From assembly GCA_019239825.1 (NCBI GenBank), contig JAFAZK010000280.1:28214-92213 (forward strand): a DNA stretch of 64,000 bases. The letters are read 5' to 3'. Origin of the DNA: Verrucomicrobiota bacterium. Lineage in GTDB: Bacteria > Verrucomicrobiota > Verrucomicrobiia > Chthoniobacterales > JAFAMB01. A program made the position numbers and the translations under genes. Of this stretch, positions 39,580 through 48,613 are shown one piece after another. The notes under the pieces are model-generated. The model made no database searches and was not told the DNA's origin. It saw nothing but the letters and a program-made list of their open reading frames with translations. The stretch's first letter is position 1; each line of letters starts with the position of its first letter.

Positions 39580-39955
39580 GACAAAATGACAGATGACAAA
39601 TGGAGGCGTGACTCGCTCAGCGCTCCTGGAGGGGAGCCGCTTTTGACCGTCCTGAGTCAAAAAACCGTCTCTGAAAGATTACGTTTGCCGATAGTCAGCG
39701 CGTGTTGGCAGGCGGCTCCCGCGAACGTTTCCTGATGCCCGCCACGACCTGCAGCGTCTCCGTTAGCTCAATGATCCAAATTTTCCGAGCAACCACACGC
39801 GGAGACGTTTGCGGGAGCCGCCCGCTAACACACGTTTGGTGAAACCACGATTTTAAGCATGATGCCGCCAGCGGTCTGCCGCAGTCAAAAGCGGCCCCCC
39901 TCCAGGAGCGCTGAGCGAGTCACGCCTCAATCAGCCATCTGCTATCTGTAATTTC
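39580..39955. repeat. Palindromic intergenic element, family A, copy 4, with GACAAATGACAGATGACA flanks
   Basis: A long, nearly perfect inverted repeat from 39603 to 39928. GAGGCGTGACTCGCTCAGCG and CTCCTGGAGGGGAGCCGCTT on the left face the exact complement ending CGCTGAGCGAGTCACGCCTC on the right. Inner arms GGCGGCTCCCGCGAACGTTT and GACGTTTGCGGGAGCCGCC are present. Outside lie ATGACAGATGACAAATGG (left) and CATCTGCTATCTGTAATTTC (right). The rest of the 592-bp gap, to 40158, holds no gene I can support. Confidence 0.85.
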
Positions 39956-40158
39956 CCGGGCTCCGGCGCCTCCGCTATTAATATAGAGCCGTTGGCCACA
40001 GCATGGTGGCCGCTCGAATAACTCTGCTTTGCTGTCAATGCAATTTGCACGAGATTGTGGCGTTTCGATTGCGATATTACGCATCTTGAAGCAATGCGAT
40101 TTCGTTAATGCTCTGAAGATAAGGCACTTACAACTTAGGCTCAAAAATTGCTAAAACG

Positions 40159-41514
40159 ATGATCGCAAAGCCGGATTTCATGAGAGCGCTGATAATTGAT
40201 GATGAAAAAGCAATCCGGAGTTCAACCGTCATTGCTATCCGAGCTGAGGGACATGTTGCCGAAGGTGCTGACAGTAAAGCGGTTGGTCTCCTGAAATTGC
40301 AGGAGGACGCTTACGATCTCGTCTTTCTCGACCTTCGCCTTGGAGATGAAGACGGTCTCGAAGTTCTGGAAGACATCAAACGAACATTTCCGCAAGTCCA
40401 GGTCGTGGTCTTTACTGCTTACGCATCAGTGGCTTCTGCAGTAACCGCGATGCAGAAGGGAGCCTTTGATTACCTGGAGAAGCCTTTTACTCCGGAGAAC
40501 CTCCGTCAAATCTTGGGCCGGGTCGAAAAACAGCGGAAGCTTGAAACCAAGATCGTCGAGTTGCAGCGCGAGATCGATCGCCAGAATCCGAGCGTCGATT
40601 TTTCTTCGGAAGACCCGGCCATGAAATCGGCGATAGAAATTTTGTTCAAAGCTGCGCCAACCCAAGCGGCCATCCTTTTGTTGGGGGAGAGCGGTACGGG
40701 CAAGAGTGTTTTGGCAAGGGCCATTCATGACCGGAGCGAAGCGAGAGACGCGCCTTTTGTTACCGTAAGTTGCCCTAGCCTGTCTCGCGAGTTGCTCGAG
40801 AGCGAACTATTTGGGCATGTGAAAGGCGCTTTTACGGGCGCGATCAGAGATACCTGGGGCAAGGTCGCGGCTGCGGAGGGTGGAACCTTGTTCCTCGACG
40901 AAATTGGCGAACTGCCCCTTGAGATCCAGCCGAAACTACTGCGTTTACTCCAAGAGCGGCAGTACGAGCGGGTCGGTGAACACAAGATCCGGGTTACCAA
41001 TGCCAGGGTCATAGCGGCGACCAATAACGACCTAAAAGAACGAGTGCGGGTCGGGAGTTTCCGCGAAGATCTTTACTATCGGCTCGACGTGATCTCGGTT
41101 CGGATCCCGCCTCTGCGGGAGCGACTGCATGACTTAGACCGGATCACTAAATCGTATCTCGAATTCTTTTCTCGCCAGCTAGGGCGGCCCCGCTTGGCGT
41201 TTAGTGATGGCGCGTTAAAGAGACTCAACAGTTATCGGTGGCCTGGTAATCTTCGAGAACTGAGAAACACGATTGAACGAGGGGTAATCCTATCGCCGGA
41301 CGACTTTCTCAGTGAAAGGTTTATACCAGAAAATCCCCCAGCGCCTCTCGACGCCAGGATTTCAATCGGGAGCGATGTCAGTCTGGAAGCTTTGGAGGAG
41401 GCTCATATCCGTAGCATTTTGGGACGGGCATCCAGCTTGGATGCGGCGGCGAAGACCCTGGGGATAGACCCGGCGACCCTGTACCGGAAACGGAAGCGGC
41501 TCAATCTGCAGTGA
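40159..41514 (+). CDS. Sigma-54-dependent response regulator (NtrC/AlgB type)
   Basis: 451 residues: receiver domain (phospho-acceptor Asp58 in [13 protein letters not shown], acidic pair in LIIDDEK, Lys in [10 protein letters not shown]), AAA+ domain ([62 protein letters not shown]) and a Fis HTH ([20 protein letters not shown]). It resembles AlgB of Pseudomonas. An ATG at 40180 ([10 protein letters not shown]) is equally possible. The cognate kinase follows after two hairpins. Its targets are unknown; it is distinct from the receiver-less activator at 28685. Confidence 0.93.
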   Translation: MIAKPDFMRALIIDDEKAIRSSTVIAIRAEGHVAEGADSKAVGLLKLQEDAYDLVFLDLRLGDEDGLEVLEDIKRTFPQVQVVVFTAYASVASAVTAMQKGAFDYLEKPFTPENLRQILGRVEKQRKLETKIVELQREIDRQNPSVDFSSEDPAMKSAIEILFKAAPTQAAILLLGESGTGKSVLARAIHDRSEARDAPFVTVSCPSLSRELLESELFGHVKGAFTGAIRDTWGKVAAAEGGTLFLDEIGELPLEIQPKLLRLLQERQYERVGEHKIRVTNARVIAATNNDLKERVRVGSFREDLYYRLDVISVRIPPLRERLHDLDRITKSYLEFFSRQLGRPRLAFSDGALKRLNSYRWPGNLRELRNTIERGVILSPDDFLSERFIPENPPAPLDARISIGSDVSLEALEEAHIRSILGRASSLDAAAKTLGIDPATLYRKRKRLNLQ

Positions 41515-41620
41515 CGCAGGCTGTTGGCCCTTAGAGAGACGTCGATGTCTTCTAAGCGCTTGACTTGAAGGGACTTCGGTATCCTCATGATGGATGCTTT
41601 TGAATATAAAGCTGGCAATA

Positions 41621-41701
41621 CAATTTTGCGGTGCAGCCGCAAAATTGCATCACAGCCTGGATTGTTGAGGGATCGTTGACGATTCTTCAACAATCCAGGC
41701 T
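41621..41701. terminator. Two adjacent hairpins between the response regulator and kinase genes
   Basis: Hairpin 1: CAATTTTGCGG (41621-41631) with CCGCAAAATTG (41637-41647). Hairpin 2: AGCCTGGATTGTTGAGGGAT+CG (41654-41675) with CGATTCTTCAACAATCCAGG+CT (41680-41701), two mismatches, loop TTGA. The second ends two bases before the probable kinase ATG at 41703 and has the same 48-bp length and AGCCTG...CGAT layout as 33124-33171. Terminator or repeat element; either way it sits over the kinase translation start. Confidence 0.65.
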
Positions 41702-41702
41702 T

Positions 41703-43538
41703 ATGCTGCGTTGGCGACTTACACTCGGCCTGCTGGCCACGTTGATCATTTTGTTGACTGTAGGGGTCTATGGGGTCTGGCTATTTAATGACCTTGGACG
41801 CGCCGTCGACAAGGTTTTGTGCAACAACTACGACAGTATCCGCGCCTGTTCTTCCATGCGGGTGGGTACCGCTCGGGTTAACATTTTCTACTCTCGCGGA
41901 ATAGACCGGCCAACTTTGCCCTACGACCAGACTGATCCGCTAGATAAAACCGAAAAGGATTTCCAAGCCGCCATTCCGATCCTGGAGCGGAACGCCAAGG
42001 ATCCGGAACAAAAGCGACTGGTGAGCGAGTTAAAGCAAGCGGTTACGGATTACATCAGTGTTTACCGGGAAACGTTCCGCCAATATTTCGCTCATGACCC
42101 TGCGATCCACGAGTCTTGGGCTCGGATTCCGGAGCTGACGCTCAAGATCACGAACCTGAGCCAGAACATCCTAAGTATTAATGAAAAGCAGATGTTGGAG
42201 GCCAACCAGGAGGCGCGTCGCAAGTCAGCGGATTCGATCCGGCTTCTATTAATTGCGATGGTGAGTTCCGTCATCGTTTTCATTTTCACCTACGCCAGGC
42301 TCGGCCGTTCACTAATTGATCCGATCCGGAGGTTGACCCACTCGATTCGAGATCTGCGTTCCAGGGAATTCGAGAATCTCCTTCCGGTGCAGAGCCGGGA
42401 TGAACTCGGTGAGCTCACCAATGAGTTCAATCGCATGGCTCAGGAGCTCCGCAGCTTCTATCGGGAAACGGATCGTAAACTCATCGAGTTAAACCAAATT
42501 ATCCGGGCTCTGCTCACTACGTTGCCCTATCCTCTGTTTATCCTGGACGAACACGATCGCATCTCCCGGATGAATCCGGCTGCTGAAAGTCTCATGACGA
42601 ATCTGGGCGCCGGAAGCGATTTGCCGTCGCAAGTCAAACGCCGGCTGGTAGACGTTTCCCGAGGCGGTACCGATTATCGGCTGGACGATCTCAAGCAAGC
42701 TTTACTGTTCAGAATCAACGAACAGGAAACGTATTTCTTGCCCCGAATCTTTCCCGTTATCCTCGAGGACGGAACATTCACTGGGCGCGCAGTGATGCTG
42801 GTGGATGTGACGCGCTTCCGCTGGTTAGACGAAGTAAAAACCGATTTGCTGGCGACGTTGAGTCACGAAATCAAGACGCCTTTGACCGGCATCCGACTGG
42901 TCCTCCATCTTTTGCTCGAGCAACGCACTGGCAAGTTGTCGAGCTCACAGGAGGAATTGGTGATGACGGGCTGTAATGAATGTGAGCGGTTGCTCAAAAC
43001 GCTCAAGAGCATTTTGGATCTGGCCCGGATGGAAAGCGGGCAGGACCTATTGGATCTTGTCCCGGTCTCGCCGGCCCAATTAGCGCGAGAGGCTTACGAT
43101 CATTTCCTGGAATTTTTCGATCAATCTTCGCTGCAGCTGGAATTGGATGTGTCGCCGGATCTGCCAAAAGTGTCGGTTGATAGCACCCGCATCTCGTTAG
43201 TGCTTACTAACTTCTTATCAAATGCCCTCAAGTACAGTTTCCCTGGTACGCAGGTAGACCTCCGGGTCCAACAACTCAGCGAGCAATTCGTCCGCTTTAG
43301 TGTGACCAACCGCGGTCCCGGATTGTCCGATCTAGAGCAAGCCAAGGTATTTGATAAGTTCTATCGGGCGGAAAAACAAAGTATCCGGGACGGTGTAGGC
43401 CTGGGCCTATCCATCGCCCGGCAAATTGTGCAAGCGCACGACGGCCGTATCGGGGTAAAAAGCGAGCTTAATGGTCTGACCGAGTTCTTCTGTGACCTCC
43501 CGGTCGCGGTGAGCGTAGAGCAGTTGGTCGAGGTGTGA
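41703..43538 (+). CDS. Sensor histidine kinase (KinB-like)
   Basis: About 611 residues from the ATG at 41703 (MLRWRLTLGLLATLIILLTV). A GTG at 41631 would extend it through a hairpin and is less likely. Two transmembrane helices (about 9-29 and 180-198, LLLIAMVSSVIVFIFTYARL) flank a helical periplasmic domain like that of Pseudomonas KinB (NYDSIRACSSMRVGTARVNI). HAMP, a PAS-like region, HisKA with LATLSHEIKTPLTGIRLVL, and HATPase (LTNFLSNALKYSFPGTQVDL, VGLGLSIARQIVQAHDG) follow. It should phosphorylate the regulator encoded just upstream. The signal is unknown. Confidence 0.92.
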   Translation: MLRWRLTLGLLATLIILLTVGVYGVWLFNDLGRAVDKVLCNNYDSIRACSSMRVGTARVNIFYSRGIDRPTLPYDQTDPLDKTEKDFQAAIPILERNAKDPEQKRLVSELKQAVTDYISVYRETFRQYFAHDPAIHESWARIPELTLKITNLSQNILSINEKQMLEANQEARRKSADSIRLLLIAMVSSVIVFIFTYARLGRSLIDPIRRLTHSIRDLRSREFENLLPVQSRDELGELTNEFNRMAQELRSFYRETDRKLIELNQIIRALLTTLPYPLFILDEHDRISRMNPAAESLMTNLGAGSDLPSQVKRRLVDVSRGGTDYRLDDLKQALLFRINEQETYFLPRIFPVILEDGTFTGRAVMLVDVTRFRWLDEVKTDLLATLSHEIKTPLTGIRLVLHLLLEQRTGKLSSSQEELVMTGCNECERLLKTLKSILDLARMESGQDLLDLVPVSPAQLAREAYDHFLEFFDQSSLQLELDVSPDLPKVSVDSTRISLVLTNFLSNALKYSFPGTQVDLRVQQLSEQFVRFSVTNRGPGLSDLEQAKVFDKFYRAEKQSIRDGVGLGLSIARQIVQAHDGRIGVKSELNGLTEFFCDLPVAVSVEQLVEV

Positions 43539-43580
43539 GGTAGGGCTTCAGCGAGCTCAGTCGAGACGGCGAAAATCTTT

Positions 43581-43791
43581 GGTGGGGCGAGGCTCCCGAA
43601 AGACTGCGAGTCTAACCAGGGAATAAAGGTGCGTCGCTTGGATTTCGTGCGCTGCGCCTAAGATCGCGCCGAGCCGTGGCCCAACGATAAACCTCGGCTC
43701 GGCACGCTTGATGGCCGAACATCGTTACTAGTGTATTGAACACCAGGGGCTTCGTTATAACGTCGGGTCTTTCGGGAGCCTCGCCCCACCA
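43581..43791. repeat. Palindromic intergenic element, family B, second copy
   Basis: GGTGGGGCGAGGCTCCCGAA(AGAC) at 43581 faces GTCTTTCGGGAGCCTCGCCC(CACC) ending at about 43791. The centre carries GCCGAGCCGTGGCC and CCTCGGCTCGGC. The right arm overlaps the 3' end of the RNase III-like gene (stop at 43755), so that gene's last dozen residues are encoded by the repeat. Confidence 0.8.
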
Positions 43792-44105
43792 GTTTTACTC
43801 CCTACTGTCAAATTGAACCCGCGCTTTCTCGCGGTCTGTACGAACCGATCTAAGAGCTTCTCCTCAATAAAGGTAAACGCTACGTCCAGCCCACCGCCGG
43901 CGTAGGCCCGTCCTATTTCGGCTTCTACGCTGGTCGGCTCACCAAAGGCAGAAAGAAATTGATTCGAAACCCATAGTTCGAACAACCGGTTTCGATCTTT
44001 AGGATTTTCGCCTTGGCCGATCCGTAAAAGCCAAGACCGAGCGAACAGCGCCAGGACGGCATCTCCGATCCAAGCCTCGTTTCGCAACTGCTCTTCAGGA
44101 TCCAT
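43755..44105 (-). CDS. RNase III-like (mini-III-like) domain protein
   Basis: 116 residues. The N-terminal RNEAWIGDAVLALFARSWLL resembles the catalytic helix of ribonuclease III folds (xxxGDAVL), and DRNRLFELWVSNQFLSAFGE plus YAGGGLDVAFTFIEEKLLDR could be the rest of a small RNase III domain like mini-III. There is no dsRNA-binding domain. Identification is by motif only. The C-terminal TGGARLPKDPTL is the translation of a repeat arm, so the original C-terminus was probably different. It overlaps the end of thpR by 11 bp, so the two are coupled. Confidence 0.55.
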   Translation of the reverse strand: MDPEEQLRNEAWIGDAVLALFARSWLLRIGQGENPKDRNRLFELWVSNQFLSAFGEPTSVEAEIGRAYAGGGLDVAFTFIEEKLLDRFVQTARKRGFNLTVGSKTGGARLPKDPTL

Positions 44106-44745
44106 TTTGACTAATCTCCGGCGAGAAATTCGACAAACAAGTGTATTCAGCGCCTTCGGGTCCAGGCACGCTTCGCATCAGACTCACAGAATTTACCCGC
44201 CAGAAACATTCTCGGAACCAATCCTTTTCTGAAAGGATGCGCATTCGCTCTGCAAACCTTCGCGGCAGGTGACGAAATCGAGCGATCGTGATGTGAGGGT
44301 AAGAACGCTCGTTTTCTTTTAAAGGAATTATTTTGGAAAACGTGGCTAAAAAGCCAGATTGCAGCTGTTGCAACAGTCCATTCGAACGGCAGCCCACCCA
44401 CAAAACTCTGGGACGATGAAAGGCGGGAAAACTGCCGATACCGCTCAGAGTCAAGACCGGGAGCTCTTTGAATGAGGCCATGACTTCATTCGCCGTGACC
44501 TCTAAGTTCGCGATTTCCGCCGGCGGGACACTTCCCAAAAATAGAATGGTCAAATGAAACTGGGTGGGCCGAGTCCAGCGCACGGCGCGTTGTGGGTCAA
44601 AACCCGTTTCCAAGACTTTTCTTACTTCGCTCTGAATTGCCGACAAATGATGGATCACGTCCGGAGGTGGATTAATAGAGAAGAAGAGTCGAACCGGCCC
44701 CGTGTCGGTAGGCGGATCCAATCTCTCGAATGTATCGCTTTCCAT
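44095..44745 (-). CDS. thpR: RNA 2',3'-cyclic phosphodiesterase (2'-5' RNA ligase family)
   Basis: 216 residues with the two HxTx motifs of the 2H phosphoesterase superfamily: FHLTILFLGSVPPAEIANLE (first) and YPHITIARFRHLPRRFAERM (second). LFFSINPPPDVIHHLSAIQ is the typical first strand and helix. It acts on RNA ends, probably opening 2',3'-cyclic phosphates. It is translationally coupled to an RNase III-like protein, which would fit a small RNA-processing unit. Confidence 0.88.
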   Translation of the reverse strand: MESDTFERLDPPTDTGPVRLFFSINPPPDVIHHLSAIQSEVRKVLETGFDPQRAVRWTRPTQFHLTILFLGSVPPAEIANLEVTANEVMASFKELPVLTLSGIGSFPAFHRPRVLWVGCRSNGLLQQLQSGFLATFSKIIPLKENERSYPHITIARFRHLPRRFAERMRILSEKDWFRECFWRVNSVSLMRSVPGPEGAEYTCLSNFSPEISQNGS

Positions 44746-44917
44746 TACGCTTTCGGTAGGGACGAACTCCTTGGGGGGCGAGCCTCGGAGCGGTTCTAGG
44801 TTTTAAGTATTACGTTCCAAGTTGCGCCCTCGTCCCAGCAGCCGAAAATTCATCCCCACCGGACGTCTTAACCAGTTTCTTGATTTTCGTGCCGGCAACG
44901 GTAGTGATTTCGGCTTC

Positions 44918-45985
44918 ATGAGAATGATTTGTGGTTTGGTGTTTCTGGCTGCCGGCTGGTTCGTTCTCACTCCCTTGTATGGAGATGTCTCTGAGGCCAC
45001 TTGCACGGCAGCAGAGAAGTACTCGGTTTCCCACCGAGGCCTGTCTCTGCTGGTGATTCAGGACGGTCACGTCATTTATGAACGTTATTCGGATGGCGAT
45101 AGCCAGGATAGGGTTGCCTCGATTTTCAGCGGCACCAAGGGGTTCTGGTGTTTGGCTGCTATCGCCGCTCAACAAGACGGAATTCTGGATCTGGATGAAC
45201 CCGTGAAAGATACCATCACCGAGTGGGCAGATGAACCCGACAAGAAAAATATCACCATCCGCAATCTTCTGAGCTTTACCGCTGGCATCGAACCAGTATT
45301 CGCTCTTCATGGCAAAAGGATCCCCGATCGCAACCGCTACAGTATTGCATTGAGAGCCGTTGAGCCTCCAGGCGAAAGCTTCATGTATGGCCCGAGTGAG
45401 CTCCAGATTTTTTCGGAGGTTCTCCGAAGAAAATTGCTACGGCGCCATCTTACTCCTCAAGAATATCTGCAGCGACGAATCCTGAGTCCGCTTGGCATCT
45501 ATGGTGTGGACTTTCGGGAAGACGCCGTCGGTAACCCTTTACTCGCCAGCGGTTTTAAATTGAGCGCCAGAGAATGGGCGCAAATAGGGATTCTGATTCT
45601 CAACGAAGGGAAATATGGTCGCCGACAAGTCGTCCCGAGCGGTATGCTGGCCGAACTGTTCCATGGCAGTTCTGCTAACCCGATTTTTGGTATGGGGTTT
45701 TGGCTTAACCGGACCGCAAGTGACGACGCCAGCGAGGTCGATGTCGAGAAAATGTTGGATATCCCTTGGCAACGGCAATATTGGCACCATGTCTGTCTGT
45801 GCCGGGACGCACCACGAGACCTGATTGCGGCGATTGGCTCGGGTTACCAGCGCGTGTTTGTCATCCCTTCCATGGACCTGATTATCGTCCGCCAGGGCCG
45901 CGATGGTCCTTTCTCCGATGCGAGGTTTCTTCGAATCATCCTGGGCAAGGAAAAGCTTCGCGGCTCCCGGCTAGCAGAGGGTTAG
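44918..45985 (+). CDS. Beta-lactamase-family serine hydrolase, secreted
   Basis: About 355 residues from the ATG at 44918, with a signal peptide (MRMICGLVFLAAGWFVLTPL YGDVS). Class C-like serine hydrolase fold: nucleophile motif IFSGTKGFWCLAA (SxxK), a Tyr motif YGPSELQIFSEV in place of YxN, and a late beta-3 segment. DLDEPVKDTITEWADEPDKK and ITIRNLLSFTAGIEP are standard for the family. It could be an esterase or peptidase. A longer in-frame start at 44822 would hide the signal peptide and is rejected. Confidence 0.83.
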   Translation: MRMICGLVFLAAGWFVLTPLYGDVSEATCTAAEKYSVSHRGLSLLVIQDGHVIYERYSDGDSQDRVASIFSGTKGFWCLAAIAAQQDGILDLDEPVKDTITEWADEPDKKNITIRNLLSFTAGIEPVFALHGKRIPDRNRYSIALRAVEPPGESFMYGPSELQIFSEVLRRKLLRRHLTPQEYLQRRILSPLGIYGVDFREDAVGNPLLASGFKLSAREWAQIGILILNEGKYGRRQVVPSGMLAELFHGSSANPIFGMGFWLNRTASDDASEVDVEKMLDIPWQRQYWHHVCLCRDAPRDLIAAIGSGYQRVFVIPSMDLIIVRQGRDGPFSDARFLRIILGKEKLRGSRLAEG

Positions 45986-46220
45986 CGGTTCGCCGTTCAT
46001 CGTTGGCGCTTCACGCAGCGACTTATACCCTATGAGTCCCATAGAGCCTGCTTCGGCGCAGTCGCGCGATTGGGGGGGAGGCAGGTCCTATGCTCTGGGG
46101 TGCTTTTCTCCCTTTTGCGTTGCATGTCCCGAGAGCTCAACTATTAACTTCGACCAGTAAACAGTGAACCGAGAACTGAGAACTTGATCAACCACAGCCA
46201 CAGTTTACTTTCCGCTTATT

Positions 46221-46697
46221 ATGGACCTTACGCATGACCACTTCTTTTGGGGACTAGGAGTGGGTATACTTCTTGGGATCATCGGCATTATCTTGACCAT
46301 CCTTCGACTTTGGGAGGCGCGCCGCGAAGTGGCCCGCTTGCGACGGCATCTGGCCGACAAACTCGAATTGGAAGCCGATGCCACAAACCGGCTAAAAGGG
46401 GATCTGCAGAATCTGAAGTCGCAGAACGAAAACCTTAGAATGAAGGTGGCGACTCTCAGCCAGACACCAGACCGCAAACAGCAACGGGATCTGGAAGTAT
46501 ACGCCAGGGCCGAGCGCTACATGGTCTCGCAATCACCTGGTTTCCCCGCAGTCTGGGAACAGGCCAAACGAGTCGCGATGGGCGAGCTCGAGACCGAAGA
46601 ACAGGGACAGAGCCTTCCGCGCCGCGTATTTAACGCGCTATTGAATCGGTCTCCGAAAGCGGATGATCGAGAGGAGCAGCCGCAGCCCCAGGCTTGA
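46221..46697 (+). CDS. Membrane-anchored coiled-coil protein, unknown function
   Basis: 158 residues. One N-terminal transmembrane helix (WGLGVGILLGIIGIILTILR) is followed by a coiled coil of about 60 residues (EVARLRRHLADKLELEADAT, LKGDLQNLKSQNENLRMKVA). A helical tail ends RSPKADDREEQPQPQA. Orientation would put the coiled coil in the cytoplasm. No family recognised. It precedes rpsT on the same strand but with a 144-bp gap. Confidence 0.6.
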   Translation: MDLTHDHFFWGLGVGILLGIIGIILTILRLWEARREVARLRRHLADKLELEADATNRLKGDLQNLKSQNENLRMKVATLSQTPDRKQQRDLEVYARAERYMVSQSPGFPAVWEQAKRVAMGELETEEQGQSLPRRVFNALLNRSPKADDREEQPQPQA

Positions 46698-46841
46698 AGT
46701 TGTCGGGCCCTTCTTATCCGCGATGATTTCGGGGGGGGAAGATGGCTTGTCGCGCCGTAGGTCTTGCGGAAGACGGAGAAATTCGCGGTTGACGCAGTCT
46801 GCTAACGGTGGCAGGCTCTGTCTCCCTTTTTTAGAAAGCTC

Positions 46842-47111
46842 ATGGCAAACACGCGATCAGCAGCGAAACGGTCAAGGCAGACCAATGCTCGTACCTTGCA
46901 AAACAAGTCAGTACTCACCGGAATCAAATCGCAGCAGAAAAAGCTGAGTGCGGCGATTGCCGGAGGAGATAAGAGCAAAATCGAAGCCGAACTGGGTCTA
47001 TTTGCTTCTAGACTCGACAAAGCAGCGAAGCGTGGCGTCCTTCACAAGAATTACGCGGCTCGCCGCAAGAGCCGCGCGACCCATGCCGTGGCCGCGAAGC
47101 TGAAAGCTTAG
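46842..47111 (+). CDS. rpsT: 30S ribosomal protein S20
   Basis: 89 residues, the usual size. It starts MANTRSAAKRSRQTNARTLQ and continues with KLSAAIAGGDKSKIEAELGL, then DKAAKRGVLHKNYAARRKSR. This is the basic three-helix primary 16S rRNA-binding protein S20. Monocistronic, as in many bacteria, with a palindromic repeat immediately downstream. Confidence 0.97.
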   Translation: MANTRSAAKRSRQTNARTLQNKSVLTGIKSQQKKLSAAIAGGDKSKIEAELGLFASRLDKAAKRGVLHKNYAARRKSRATHAVAAKLKA

Positions 47112-47410
47112 GCCGGGAGCTCCCCGGAGGGGAGCCGCTTTCGACCGTCCGAAGTGGAACGCGCGTTTTTCGAAACGTCGCGTTTGCCTGTAGGGACTGC
47201 GTGTTAAAGAGGCGGCTCCCGCAAACGGCTCCTGATGTCACCAGCATCTGTAGTGTCCTTGTTTGACCCTTACGATCGACACGGCTTGGGCGATTCACGC
47301 GTTGAGACGTTTCCGGGAGCCGCCCGCTAACGCGACCTTTGGCAGGGCCATGACTTTCGACGCGGTTACACCAGGAGTCTGGGACGATCAAAAGCGGCTC
47401 CCCTCCAGTC
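47112..47410. repeat. Palindromic intergenic element, family A, copy 5
   Basis: Left arm CCGGAGGGGAGCCGCTTTCG (47124) and right arm AAAGCGGCTCCCCTCCAG (to 47408). Inner arms are AGGCGGCTCCCGCAAACGGC (47209) and GACGTTTCCGGGAGCCGCCC (47307). It begins directly at the rpsT stop codon and may serve as its terminator. Confidence 0.82.
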
Positions 47411-47433
47411 GATGCGCGGCGGCGCCTGCCAAA

Positions 47434-47796
47434 TCAATTCAGATTGCCCATCAATTCTGGGCGCGACGTTAAGCGACTGAGCTGACAGCCGCTATCCGAG
47501 GGATCGTTTAAGAACAACAAAGTTACTTCATACGCAACTGATCGGCAGTACATGCGATCGCAGCTGACCACGAGCCCGGTCAGGTCGACACATACCGGCG
47601 TGCTGTCCGGCGATTCTGGTTCAGCGCATACCCGCAACGAGATCTGAGTTCCGAGATCGAATCGCCAGCGCGAACGGAAAACCAAGCCTTGGTCGTTCAG
47701 CCGGATATCGCTGTAATTACCGAAAACACAATCAACGCCGTAGTCGAGATAAATGACTATATCCGCCCCCCGGCTGTCCGGTATCGAAGAGTTCAT
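47434..47796 (-). CDS. Hypothetical protein, possibly PilZ-like
   Basis: 120 residues, rich in beta strands: SDIRLNDQGLVFRSRWRFDL, GTQISLRVCAEPESPDSTPV, CVDLTGLVVSCDRMY and AYEVTLLFLN. The order resembles a PilZ domain, but the N-terminal RxxxR signature of c-di-GMP binding is not evident. I therefore treat it as an unassigned small protein with a PilZ-like look. It is alone between the S20 repeat and the TVP38 gene. Confidence 0.45.
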   Translation of the reverse strand: MNSSIPDSRGADIVIYLDYGVDCVFGNYSDIRLNDQGLVFRSRWRFDLGTQISLRVCAEPESPDSTPVCVDLTGLVVSCDRMYCRSVAYEVTLLFLNDPSDSGCQLSRLTSRPELMGNLN

Positions 47797-47842
47797 CCGC
47801 GCTGCAACCTCTGGGCGTACGGTAGCCGGAGTCGGCCTTCCG

Positions 47843-48613
47843 TCAAGTTTGGCTCTCCATTTCGCCCTCCACTTCAGCGAGGATGCGCTTAGCTAAACGG
47901 CCGAGCAAATAGGTCGTACAAATTGTTAATATGAAACCGCTACCCCAGACTAAATAGTCGTGGAGACCGGGTTGTTTAGTGCCGCGTGCCATTTCAACGC
48001 CGAACTGGCCTAGGGTGCCGATAAACGAATAAAGGAACAGGCCTGGAATTTGTCCGAGCGCGACCCACATCAGGCAACGATGCAAGGGAACTCTGGTCAG
48101 CCCGTATAAGTAGTTTAGCAGGCTGGATGGGGCCAGCGGGTTCAATTGCGAGAGTACCACGATCTTCCAACCGTGCCTTTCGATTGCCCGGTCAATGAGA
48201 GCAAGCCGCCGGCTGTTATGGATCAGTTTTTCGATCCGCCGCCGGCCCAACCACCGGGCAATACAAAAAGCGGCGGCTGCACCCAGCAAGTTGCCCACCA
48301 GAACGATGAGGAATCCCCACCATAATCCGAACAGGAACCCGCCTCCGATACTCAGTATTCCGCCCGGTAACAGCAACACATTGCAGACCGCGTACGCGAT
48401 TGGATAAACGATGCCGCTCCAGAGACCGAGGCTTTCGATGTGCTTTCTGGCGTCACCGATCCAGTTCAAGACCGGATATTGTGAACTCAACAAAAAGATA
48501 ACTACGATGGCCAGCGCCAGCCCGCCGACTTGTATTATCAGAGTCCAAGGGATCCTATGGCTACTACTACTATATTCCTCGGACGAACTGGGCGAGCTCG
48601 GCGGTGGTATCAT
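47843..48613 (-). CDS. TVP38/TMEM64 family membrane protein
   Basis: 256 residues with about six hydrophobic helices. The family core is GGILSIGGGFLFGLWWGFLI, VGNLLGAAAAFCIARWLGRR, and later VVLSQLNPLAPSSLLNYLYG, the re-entrant VTT/DedA-like fold. These proteins are linked to lipid scrambling or membrane homeostasis, without a firm substrate. The N-terminus is Ser/Pro-rich (PPPSSPSSSEEYSSSS) and overlaps the end of the methyltransferase/MTHFR gene by 44 bp. Confidence 0.85.
   Translation of the reverse strand: MIPPPSSPSSSEEYSSSSHRIPWTLIIQVGGLALAIVVIFLLSSQYPVLNWIGDARKHIESLGLWSGIVYPIAYAVCNVLLLPGGILSIGGGFLFGLWWGFLIVLVGNLLGAAAAFCIARWLGRRRIEKLIHNSRRLALIDRAIERHGWKIVVLSQLNPLAPSSLLNYLYGLTRVPLHRCLMWVALGQIPGLFLYSFIGTLGQFGVEMARGTKQPGLHDYLVWGSGFILTICTTYLLGRLAKRILAEVEGEMESQT

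Noticed and set aside
41611-41630. Possible sigma-54 promoter (TGGCAATACAATTTTGC) before the histidine kinase
   Set aside because: GG and GC are 12 bases apart, not 10, and the second half is part of a hairpin arm.
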